From Odiellus spinosus (taxonomy: Eukaryota; Arthropoda; Arachnida; Opiliones; Phalangiidae): a stretch of DNA of 64,000 nt. The notes below the pieces were generated by a model that was not told the DNA's origin, did not search any database, and saw nothing but the letters and a program-made list of their open reading frames with translations. Where the stretch lies: positions 806,001 to 870,000 of the forward strand of contig CAWUCO010000097.1 of NCBI GenBank assembly GCA_963920705.1, in the 5' to 3' direction. A program made the translations under genes and the position numbers. Position 1 is the stretch's first letter. Each line of letters opens with the position of its first letter. Positions 50,503 to 61,795 of the stretch are shown piece by piece.

Positions 50503-52020
50503 TTGCAATTTAGACAAAACCAAAGTCATTCGAAAGAGCAATTAATGGAGAGTCTAAATAATAAGAGTTTTCAAAAATCCGTTGAAAAACAAGAAAAATA
50601 TGGCCAATTCAAGAAATCATACAATATCAAAATAGTCAAATTTCAGATTTTAAAAATTCGCTTTTTGATATTAGATGTTTTTTGAATTGGCCATATTTTC
50701 CATGTTTTTCAACGATTTTCCAAAACTCTGGTTTTTTAGATAGACCAAAATTTGGTCTTTCAAGTGGTCTTAATTTTGTATAAATCGCTTTAAAATCAAA
50801 AGTTTTGTGTCCATTTGAATCCGATAATCTTGGATTTTTAAGCGTTTTTGCTTAATTTTAACCAATTTTATATTTGTCACGTTTTGGCAATTTAGACAAA
50901 ACCAAAGTCATTCGAAAGAGCAATTAATGGACAGTCTAAATAATAAGAGTTTTCAAAAATCCGTTGAAAAACAAGAAAAATATGGCCAATTCAAGAAATC
51001 ATACAATATCAAAATAGTCAAATTTCAGATTTTAAAAATTCGCTTTTTGATATTAGATGTTTTTTGAATTGGCCATATTTTCCAGGTTTTTCAACGGATT
51101 TTCCAAAACTCTTGTTTTTTTGATAGACCAATATTTGGTCTTTCGAGTGGTGTTAATCTTGTCTAAATCGCTTAAAAATCAAAAGTTTTGTGTCCATTTG
51201 AATCCAATAATCTTGGATTTTTAAGCGTTTTTGCTTAATTTTAACCAATTTTATATTTGTCACGTTTTGGCAAATTTAGACAAAACCAAAGTCATTCGAA
51301 AGAGCAATTAATGGACAGTCTAAATAATAAGAGTTTTCAAAAATCCGTTGAAAAACAAGAAAAATATGGCCAATTCAAGAAATCATACAATATCAAAATA
51401 GTCAAATTTCAGATTTTAAAAATTCGCTTTTTGATATTAGATGTTTTTTGAATTGGCTATATTTTCCATGTTTTTCAACGGATTTTCCAAAACTCTTGTT
51501 TTTTTGATAGACCAATATTTGGTCTTTCGAGTGGTGTTAATCTTGTCTAAATCGCTTAAAAATCAAAAGTTTTGTGTCCATTTGAATCCAATAATCTTGG
51601 ATTTTTAAGCGTTTTTGCTTAATTTTAACCAATTTTATATTTGTCACGTTTTGGCAAATTTAGACAAAACCAAAGTCATTCGAAAGAGCAATTAATGGAT
51701 AGTCTAAATAATAAGAGTTTTCAAAAATCCGTTGAAAAACAAGAAAAATATGGCCAATTCAAGAAATCATACAATATCAAAATAGTCAAATTTCAGATTT
51801 TAAAAATTCGCTTTTTGATATTAGATGTTTTTTGAATTGGCTATATTTTCCATGTTTTTCAACGGATTTTCCAAAACTCTTGTTTTTTAGATAGACCAAA
51901 ATTTGGTCTTTCGAGTGGTCTTAATTTTGTCTAAATCGCTTTAAAATCAAAAGTTTTGTGTCCATTTGAATCCAATAATCTTGGATTTTTAAGCGTTTTA
52001 GCTTCATTTCAACCCATTTT
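50503..52020. repeat. Direct repeat at 2,682-bp offset, copy 1
   Basis: This segment matches 53,185-54,702. Shared markers are taatggagagtc, tcaacgattttcc (one G lost) with aaactctgg, tttcaagtgg and ttttgtataaatc (near 50,709-50,790 and 53,391-53,472), two consecutive gtttttttgatag copies, and taatggatagtc (51,695 and 54,377). One difference seen is aatccgataatc near 50,819 against aatccaataatc. The copies diverge at the junction after the agcttcatttc spacer (tggcaaattt here, tggaaattt in copy 2). Confidence 0.85.
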
Positions 52021-53184
52021 ATATTTGTCACGTTTTGGCAAATTTAGACAAAACCAAAGTCATTCGAAAGAGCAATTAATGGACAGTCTAAATAATAAGA
52101 GTTTTCAAAAATCCGTTGAAAAACAAGAAAAATATGGCCAATTCAAGAAATCATACAATATCAAAATAATCAAATTTCAGATTTTAAAAATTCGCTTTTT
52201 GATGTTAGATGTTTTTTGAATTGGCTATATTTTCCAGGTTTTTCAACGGATTTTCCAAAACTCTTGTTTTTTAGATAGACCAAAATTTGGTCTTTCGAGT
52301 GGTCTTAATTTTGTCTAAATCGCTTAAAAATCAAAAGTTTTGTGTCCATTTGAATCCAATAATCTTGGATTTTTAAGTGTTTTTGCTTAATTTTAACCAA
52401 TTTTATATTTGTCACAATTTTGCAATTAGACAAAACCAAAGTCATTCGAAAGAGCAATTAATGGACAGTCTAAATAATAAGAGTTTTCAAAAATCCGTTG
52501 AAAAACAAGAAAAATATTGCCAATTCAATAAACCATACAATATCAAAATAGTCAAATTTCAGATTTTAAAAATTCGCTTTTTGATATTAGATGTTTTTTG
52601 AATTGGCTATATTTTCCAGGTTTTTCAACGGATTTTCCAAAACTCTTGTTTTTTAGATAGACCAAAATTTGGTCTTTCGAGTGGTCTTAATTTTGTCTAA
52701 ATCGCTTTAAAATCAAAAGTTTTGTGTCCATTTGAATCCAATAATCTTGGATTTTTAAGTGTTTTTGCTTAATTTTAACCAATTTTATATTTGTCACAAT
52801 TTTGCAATTTAGACAAAACCAAAGTCATTCGAAAGAGCAATTAATGGAGAGTCTAAATAATAAGAGTTTTCAAAAATCCGTTGAAAAACAAGAAAAATAT
52901 GGCCAATTCAAGAAATCATACAATATCAAAATAGTCAAATTTCAGATTTTAAAAATTCGCTTTTTGATATTAGATGTTTTTTGAATTGGCCATATTTTCC
53001 ATGTTTTTCAACGGATTTTCCAAAACTCTTGTTTTTTAGATAGACCAAAATTTGGTCTTTCGAGTGGTCTTAATTTTGTCTAAATCGCTTTAAAATCAAA
53101 AGTTTTGTGTCCATTTGAATCCAATAATCTTGGATTTTTAAGTGTTTTTGCTTAATTTTAACCAATTTTATATTTGTCACAATT

Positions 53185-54702
53185 TTGCAATTTAGACAAA
53201 ACCAAAGTCATTCGAAAGAGCAATTAATGGAGAGTCTAAATAATAAGAGTTTTCAAAAATCCGTTGAAAAACAAGAAAAATATGGCCAATTCAAGAAATC
53301 ATACAATATCAAAATAGTCAAATTTCAGATTTTAAAAATTCGCTTTTTGATATTAGATGTTTTTTGAATTGGCCATATTTTCCATGTTTTTCAACGATTT
53401 TCCAAAACTCTGGTTTTTTAGATAGACCAAAATTTGGTCTTTCAAGTGGTCTTAATTTTGTATAAATCGCTTTAAAATCAAAAGTTTTGTGTCCATTTGA
53501 ATCCAATAATCTTGGATTTTTAAGCGTTTTTGCTTAATTTTAACCAATTTTATATTTGTCACGTTTTGGCAATTTAGACAAAACCAAAGTCATTCGAAAG
53601 AGCAATTAATGGACAGTCTAAATAATAAGAGTTTTCAAAAATCCGTTGAAAAACAAGAAAAATATGGCCAATTCAAGAAATCATACAATATCAAAATAGT
53701 CAAATTTCAGATTTTAAAAATTCGCTTTTTGATATTAGATGTTTTTTGAATTGGCCATATTTTCCAGGTTTTTCAACGGATTTTCCAAAACTCTTGTTTT
53801 TTTGATAGACCAATATTTGGTCTTTCGAGTGGTGTTAATCTTGTCTAAATCGCTTAAAAATCAAAAGTTTTGTGTCCATTTGAATCCAATAATCTTGGAT
53901 TTTTAAGCGTTTTTGCTTAATTTTAACCAATTTTATATTTGTCACGTTTTGGCAAATTTAGACAAAACCAAAGTCATTCGAAAGAGCAATTAATGGACAG
54001 TCTAAATAATAAGAGTTTTCAAAAATCCGTTGAAAAACAAGAAAAATATGGCCAATTCAAGAAATCATACAATATCAAAATAGTCAAATTTCAGATTTTA
54101 AAAATTCGCTTTTTGATATTAGATGTTTTTTGAATTGGCTATATTTTCCATGTTTTTCAACGGATTTTCCAAAACTCTTGTTTTTTTGATAGACCAATAT
54201 TTGGTCTTTCGAGTGGTGTTAATCTTGTCTAAATCGCTTAAAAATCAAAAGTTTTGTGTCCATTTGAATCCAATAATCTTGGATTTTTAAGCGTTTTTGC
54301 TTAATTTTAACCAATTTTATATTTGTCACGTTTTGGCAAATTTAGACAAAACCAAAGTCATTCGAAAGAGCAATTAATGGATAGTCTAAATAATAAGAGT
54401 TTTCAAAAATCCGTTGAAAAACAAGAAAAATATGGCCAATTCAAGAAATCATACAATATCAAAATAGTCAAATTTCAGATTTTAAAAATTCGCTTTTTGA
54501 TATTAGATGTTTTTTGAATTGGCTATATTTTCCATGTTTTTCAACGGATTTTCCAAAACTCTTGTTTTTTAGATAGACCAAAATTTGGTCTTTCGAGTGG
54601 TCTTAATTTTGTCTAAATCGCTTTAAAATCAAAAGTTTTGTGTCCATTTGAATCCAATAATCTTGGATTTTTAAGCGTTTTAGCTTCATTTCAACCCATT
54701 TT
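53185..54702. repeat. Direct repeat at 2,682-bp offset, copy 2
   Basis: Second copy of 50,503-52,020, about four monomers, preceded by another taatggagagtc monomer at 52,802. Because the offset is 7 monomers plus one base and the conserved stretch is only four monomers, the original duplication may have been larger and since been altered by exchange. Confidence 0.85.
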
Positions 54703-57700
54703 ATATTTGTCACGTTTTGGAAATTTAGACAAAACCATATTAATTCGAAAGAGCAATTAATGGACAGTCCAAATAATAAGAGTTTTCAAAAATCCGTTGA
54801 AAAACAAGAAAAATATAGCCAATTCAAGAAATCATACAATATCAAAATAGTCAAATTTCAGATTTTAAAAATTCGCTTTTTAATATTAGATGTTTTTTGA
54901 ATTGGCCATATTTTCCATGTTTTTCAAAGAATTTTCCAAAACTCTTGTTTTTTAGATAGACCAATATTTGCTCTTTCGAGTGGTGTTAATTTTGTCTAAA
55001 TCGCTTAAAAATCAAAAGTTTTGTGTCCATTTGAATCCAATAATCTTGGATTTTTAAGCGTTTTTGCTTAATTTTAACCAATTTTATATTTGTCACGTTT
55101 TGGCAAATTTAGACAAAACCAAAGTCATTCGAAAGAGCAATTAATGGACAGTCTAAATAATAAGAGTTTTCAAAAATCCGTTGAAAAACAAGAAAAATGT
55201 GGCCAATTCAAGAAATCATACAATATCAAAATAGTCAAATTTCAGATTTTAAAAATTCGCTTTTTGATATTAGATGTTTTTTGAATTGGCTATTTTTTCC
55301 ATGTTTTTCAACGGATTTTCCAAAACTCTTGTTTTTTAGATAGACCAAAATTTGGTCTTTCGAGTGGTCTTAATTTTGTCTAAATCGCTTTAAAATCAAA
55401 GGTTTTGTGTCCATTTGAATCCAATAATCTTGGATTTTTAAGCGTTTTAGCTTCATTTCAACCCATTTTATATTTGTCACGTTTTCTCAATTTAGACAAA
55501 ACCAAATTAATTCGAAAGAGCAATTAATGGACAGTCTAAATAATAAGAGTTTTCAAAAATCCGTTGAAAAACAAGAAAAATATTGCCAATTCAATAAACC
55601 ATACAATATCAAAATAGACAAATTTCAGATTTTAAAAATTCGCTTTTTGATATTAGATGTTTTTTGAATTGGCTATATTTTCCAGGTTTTTCAACGGATT
55701 TTCCAAAACTCTTGTTTTTTAGAAAGACCAAAATTTGGTCTTTCGAGTGGTCTTAATTTTGTCTAAATCGCTTTAAAATCAAAAGTTTTGTGTCCATTTG
55801 AATCCAATAATCTTGGATTTTTAAGTGTTTTTGCTTAATTTTAACCAATTTTATATTTGTCACAATTTTGCAATTAGACAAAACCAAAGTCATTCGAAAG
55901 AGCAATTAATGGACAGTCTAAATAATAAGAGTTTTCAAAAATCCGTTGAAAAACAAGAAAAATATTGCCAATTCAATAAACCATACAATATCAAAATAGT
56001 CAAATTTCAGATTTTAAAAATTCGCTTTTTGATATTAGATGTTTTTTGAATTGGCTATATTTTCCATGTTTTTCAACGGATTTTCCAAAACTCTTGTTTT
56101 TTAGATAAACCAATATTTGCTCTTTCGAGTGGTCTTAATTTTGTCTATATCGCTTAAAAATCAAAAGTTTTGTGTCCATTTGAATCCAATAATCTTGGAT
56201 TTTTAAGCGTTTTTGCTTAATTTTAACCAATTTTATATTTGTCACGTTTTGGCAATTTAGACAAAACCAAAGTCATACGTAAGAGCAATTAATGGACAGT
56301 CTAAATAATAAGAGTTTTCAAAAATCCGTTGAAAAACAAGAAAATATGGCCAATTCAAGAAATCATACAATATCAAAATAGTCAAATTTCAGATTTTAAA
56401 AATTCGCTTTTTGATATTAGATGTTTTTTGAATTGGCCATATTTTCCAGGTTTTTCAACGGATTTTCCAAAACTCTTGTTTTTTAGATAGACCAATATTT
56501 GCTGTTTCGAGTGGTCTTAATTTTGTCTAAATCTCTTTAAAATCAAAAGTTTTGTGTCCATTTGAAACCACTAATCTTGGATTTTTAAGTGTTTTTGCTT
56601 AATTTTAACCAATTTTATATTTGTCACGTTTTGACAATTTAGACAAAACCAAAGTCATTCGAAAGAGCAATTAATGGACAGTCTAAATAATAAGAGTTTT
56701 CAAAAATCCGTTGAAAAACAAGAAAAATATGGCCAATTCAAGAAATCATACAATATCAAAATAGTCAAATTTCAGATTTTAAAAATTCACTTTTTAATAT
56801 TAGATGTTTTTTGAATTGGCCATATTTTCCATGTTTTTCAACGAATTTTCCAAAACTCTTGTTTTTTAGATAGACCAATATTTGCTCTTTCGAGTGGTGT
56901 TAATTTTGTCTAAATCGCTTAAAAATCAAAGGTTTTGTGTCCATTTGAATCCAATAATCTTGGATTTTTAAGCGTTTTTGCTTAATTTTAACCAATTTTA
57001 TATTTGTCACGATTTGGCAAATTTAGACAAAACCAAAGTCATTCGAAAGAGCAATTAATGGACAGTCTAAATAATAAGAGTTTTCAAAAATCCGTTGAAA
57101 AACAAGAAAAATATGGCCAATTCAAGAAATCATACAATATCAAAATAGTCAAATTTCAGATTTTAAAAATTCGCTTTTTGATATTAGATGTTTTTTGAAT
57201 TGGCTATTTTTTCCATGTTTTTCAACGGATTTTCCAAAACTCTTGTTTTTTAGATAGACCAAAATTTGGTCTTTCGAGTGGTCTTAATTTTGTCTAAATC
57301 GCTTTAAAATTAAAAGGTTTTGTGTCCATTTGAATCCAATAATCTTGGATTTTTAAGCGTTTTAGCTTCATTTCAACCCATTTTATATTTGTCACGTTTT
57401 TTCAATTTAGACAAAACCAAATTAATTCGAAAGAGCAATTAATGGACAGTCTAAATAATAAGAGTTTTCAAAAATCCATTGAAAAATAAGAAAAATATTG
57501 CCAATTCAAGAAAACATACAATATCAAAATAGTCAAATTTCAGATTTTAAAAATTCGCTTTTGATATTAGATGTTTTTTGAATTGGCTATATTTTCCATG
57601 TTTTTCAACGGGTTTTCAAAAACTCTTGTTTTTTAGATAGACCAATATTTGCTCTTTCGAGTGGTCTTAATTTTGTCTAAATCGCTTAAAAATCAAAAGT

Positions 57701-57779
57701 TTTGTGTCCATTTGAATCCAATAATCTTGGATTTTTAAGCGTTTTTGCTTAATTTTAACCAATTTTATATTTGTCACAA

Positions 57780-59309
57780 TTTTGCAATTTAGACAAAACC
57801 AAAGTCATTCGAAAGAGCAATTAATGGACAGTCTAAATAATAAGAGTTTTCAAAAATCCGTTGAAAAACAAGAAAAATATGGCCAATTCAAGAAATCATA
57901 CAATATCAAAATAGTCAAATTTCAGATTTAAAAATTCGCTTTTTGATATTAGATGTTTTTTGAATTGGCTATATTTTCCATGTTTTTCAACGGATTTTCC
58001 AAAACTCTTGTTTTTTAGATAGACCAAAATTTGGTCTTTCGAGTGGTCTTAATTTTGTCTAAATCGCTTTAAAATCAAAAGTTTTGTGTCCATTTGAATC
58101 CAATAATCTTGGATTTTTAAGTGTTTTTGCTTAATTTTAACCAATTTTATATTTGTCACAATTTTGCAATTAGACAAAACCAAAGTCATTCGAAAGAGCA
58201 ATTAATGGACAGTCTAAATAATAAGAGTTTTCAAAAATCCGTTGAAAAACAAGAAAAATATTGCCAATTCAATAAACCATACAATATCAAAATAGTCAAA
58301 TTTCAGATTTTAAAAATTCGCTTTTTGATATTAGATGTTTTTTGAATTGGCTATATTTTCCAGGTTTTTCAAAGGATTTTCCAAAACTCTTGTTTTTTAG
58401 ATAGACCAATATTTGCTCTTTCGAGTGGTCTTAATTTTGTCTAAATCGCTTAAAAATCAAAAGTTTTGTGTCCATTTGAATCCAATAATCTTGGATTTTT
58501 AAGCGTTTTTGCTTAATTTTAACCAATTTTATATTTGTCACAATTTTGCAATTTAGACAAAACCAAAGTCATTCGAAAGAGCAATTAATGGACAGTCTAA
58601 ATAATAAGAGTTTTCAAAAATCCGTTGAAAAACAAGAAAAATATGGCCAATTCAAGAAATCATACAATATCAAAATAGTCAAATTTCAGATTTAAAAATT
58701 CGCTTTTTGATATTAGATGTTTTTTGAATTGGCTATATTTTCCATGTTTTTCAACGGATTTTCCAAAACTCTTGTTTTTTAGATAGACCAAAATTTGGTC
58801 TTTCGAGTGGTCTTAATTTTGTCTAAATCCCTTTAAAATCAAAAGTTTTGTGTCCATTTGAATCCAATAATCTTGGATTTTTAAGTGTTTTTGCTTAATT
58901 TTAACCAATTTTATATTTGTCACAATTTTGCAATTAGACAAAACCAAAGTCATTCGAAAGAGCAATTAATGGACAGTCTAAATAATAAGAGTTTTCAAAA
59001 ATCCGTTGAAAAACAAGAAAAATATTGCCAATTCAATAAACCATACAATATCAAAATAGTCAAATTTCAGATTTTAAAAATTCGCTTTTTGATATTAGAT
59101 GTTTTTTGAATTGGCTATATTTTCCAGGTTTTTCAAAGGATTTTCCAAAACTCTTGTTTTTTAGATAGACCAATATTTGCTCTTTCGAGTGGTCTTAATT
59201 TTGTCTAAATCGCTTAAAAATCAAAAGTTTTGTGTCCATTTGAATCCAATAATCTTGGATTTTTAAGCGTTTTTGCTTAATTTTAACCAATTTTATATTT
59301 GTCACAATT
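57780..59309. repeat. 764-bp dimer duplicated in tandem (two copies)
   Basis: The copies are 57,780-58,544 and 58,545-59,309. Each consists of a ttgcaattt monomer with cagatttaaaaattc (one T lost, near 57,925 and 58,690) and a ttgcaattagac monomer with attgccaattcaataa and tttcaaaggattttcc. One difference seen is aatcgctttaaaatc near 58,063 against aatccctttaaaatc near 58,827. The shared one-base losses make common descent of the two dimers clear. Confidence 0.85.
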
Positions 59310-61795
59310 TTGCAATTTAGACAATACCAAAGTCATTCGAAAGAGCAATTAATGGAGAGTCTAAATAATAAGAGTTTTCAAAAATCCGTTGAAAAACAAG
59401 AAAAATATGGCCAATTCAAGAAATCATACAATATCAAAATAGACAAATTTCAGATTTTAAAAATTCGCTTTTTGATATTAGATGTTTTTTGAATTGGCTA
59501 TATTTTCCATGTTTTTCAACGGATTTTCCAAAACTCTGGTTTTTTAGATAGACCAAAATTTGGTCTTTCAAGTGGGGTTAATTTTGTCTAAATCGCTTTA
59601 AAATCAAAAGTTTTGTGTCCATTTGAATCCAATAATCTTGGATTTTTAAGCGTTTTTGCTTAATTTTAACCAATTTTATATTTGTCACGTTTTGGCAATT
59701 TAGACAAAACCAAAGTCATTCGAAAGAGCAATTAATGGAGAGTCTAAATAATAAGAGTTTTCAAAAATCCGTTGAAAAACAAGAAAAATATGGCCAATTC
59801 AAGAAATCATACAATATCAAAATAGTCAAATTTCAGATTTTAAAAATTCGCTTTTTGATATTAGATGTTTTTTGAATTGGCCATATTTTCCAGGTTTTTC
59901 AACGGATTTTCCAAAACTCTTGTTTTTTAGATAGACCAATATTTGCTCTTTCGAGTGGTGTTAATTTTGTCTAAATCGCTTAAAAATCAAAAGTTTTGTG
60001 TCCATTTGAATCCAATAATCTTGGATTTTTAAGCGTTTTTGCTTAATTTTAAACAATTTTAAATTTGTCACGTTTTGGCAAATTTAGACAAAACCAAAGT
60101 CATTCGAAAGAGCAATTAATGGACAGTCTAAATAATAAGAGTTTTCAAAAATCCGTTGAAAAACAAGAAAAATATTGCCAATTCAATAAACCATACAATA
60201 TCAAAATAGTCAAATTTCAGATTTTAAAAATTCGCTTTTTGATATTAGATGTTTTTTGAATTGGCTATATTTTCCAGGTTTTTCAAAGGATTTTCCAAAA
60301 CTCTTGTTTTTTAGATAGACCAATATTTGCTCTTTCGAGTGGTCTTAATTTTGTCTAAATCGCTTAAAAATCAAAAGTTTTGTGTCCATTTGAATCCAAT
60401 AATCTTGGATTTTTAAGCGTTTTTGCTTAATTTTAACCAATTTTATATTTGTCACAATTTTGCAATTTAGACAATACCAAAGTCATTCGAAAGAGCAATT
60501 AATGGAGAGTCTAAATAATAAGAGTTTTCAAAAATCCGTTGAAAAACAAGAAAAATATGGCCAATTCAAGAAATCATACAATATCAAAATAGACAAATTT
60601 CAGATTTTAAAAATTCGCTTTTTGATATTAGATGTTTTTTGAATTGGCTATATTTTCCATGTTTTTCAACGGATTTTCCAAAACTCTGGTTTTTTAGATA
60701 GACCAAAATTTGGTCTTTCAAGTGGGGTTAATTTTGTCTAAATCGCTTTAAAATCAAAAGTTTTGTGTCCATTTGAATCCAATAATCTTGGATTTTTAAG
60801 CGTTTTTGCTTAATTTTAACCAATTTTATATTTGTCACGTTTTGGCAATTTAGACAAAACCAAAGTCATTCGAAAGAGCAATTAATGGAGAGTCTAAATA
60901 ATAAGAGTTTTCAAAAATCCGTTGAAAAACAAGAAAAATATGGCCAATTCAAGAAATCATACAATATCAAAATAGTCAAATTTCAGATTTTAAAAATTCG
61001 CTTTTTGATATTAGATGTTTTTTGAATTGGCCATATTTTCCAGGTTTTTCAACGGATTTTCCAAAACTCTTGTTTTTTAGATAGACCAATATTTGCTCTT
61101 TCGAGTGGTGTTAATTTTGTCTAAATCGCTTAAAAATCAAAAGTTTTGTGTCCATTTGAATCCAATAATCTTGGATTTTTAAGCGTTTTTGCTTAATTTT
61201 AAACAATTTTAAATTTGTCACGTTTTGGCAAATTTAGACAAAACCAAAGTCATTCGAAAGAGCAATTAATGGACAGTCTAAATAATAAGAGTTTTCAAAA
61301 ATCCGTTGAAAAACAAGAAAAATATTGCCAATTCAATAAACCATACAATATCAAAATAGTCAAATTTCAGATTTTAAAAATTCGCTTTTTGATATTAGAT
61401 GTTTTTTGAATTGGCTATATTTTCCAGGTTTTTCAAAGGATTTTCCAAAACTCTTGTTTTTTAGATAGACCAATATTTGCTCTTTCGAGTGGTCTTAATT
61501 TTGTCTAAATCGCTTAAAAATCAAAAGTTTTGTGTCCATTTGAATCCAATAATCTTGGATTTTTAAGCGTTTTTGCTTAATTTTAACCAATTTTATATTT
61601 GTCACAATTTTGCAATTTAGACAAAACCAAAGTCATTCGAAAGAGCAATTAATGGAGAGTCTAAATAATAAGAGTTTTCAAAAATCCGTTGAAAAACAAG
61701 AAAAATATGGCCAATTCAAGAAATCATACAATATCAAAATAGACAAATTTCAGATTTTAAAAATTCGCTTTTTGATATTAGATGTTTTTTGAATT
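58932..61795. repeat. 1,150-bp 3-mer HOR, about 2.5 copies
   Basis: Unit boundaries are approximate: 58,932-60,081, 60,082-61,231, and a partial third to about 61,795. Shared markers are tttcaaagg (59,134, 60,284, 61,434), acaataccaaag after 59,320 and 60,470, aatagacaaatttc (near 59,441, 60,591, 61,741), caagtggggttaatttt (near 59,569 and 60,719), and aaacaattttaaatttgtc (near 60,051 and 61,201). The third copy reads acaaaaccaaag rather than acaataccaaag. Confidence 0.85.

Noticed and set aside
51956..52219. 87-codon plus-strand frame starting upstream of the junction
   Set aside because: It starts at TTG in the spacer and arises because the divergent agcttcatttc spacer is joined to a tggcaaattt junction, giving a chance in-frame fusion. 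No other copy has it.
53318..53506. Minus-strand 62-codon frame with a different central sequence
   Set aside because: It is the ordinary minus frame altered by a one-base loss (tcaacgattttcc) that shifts phase; it is not a new gene.
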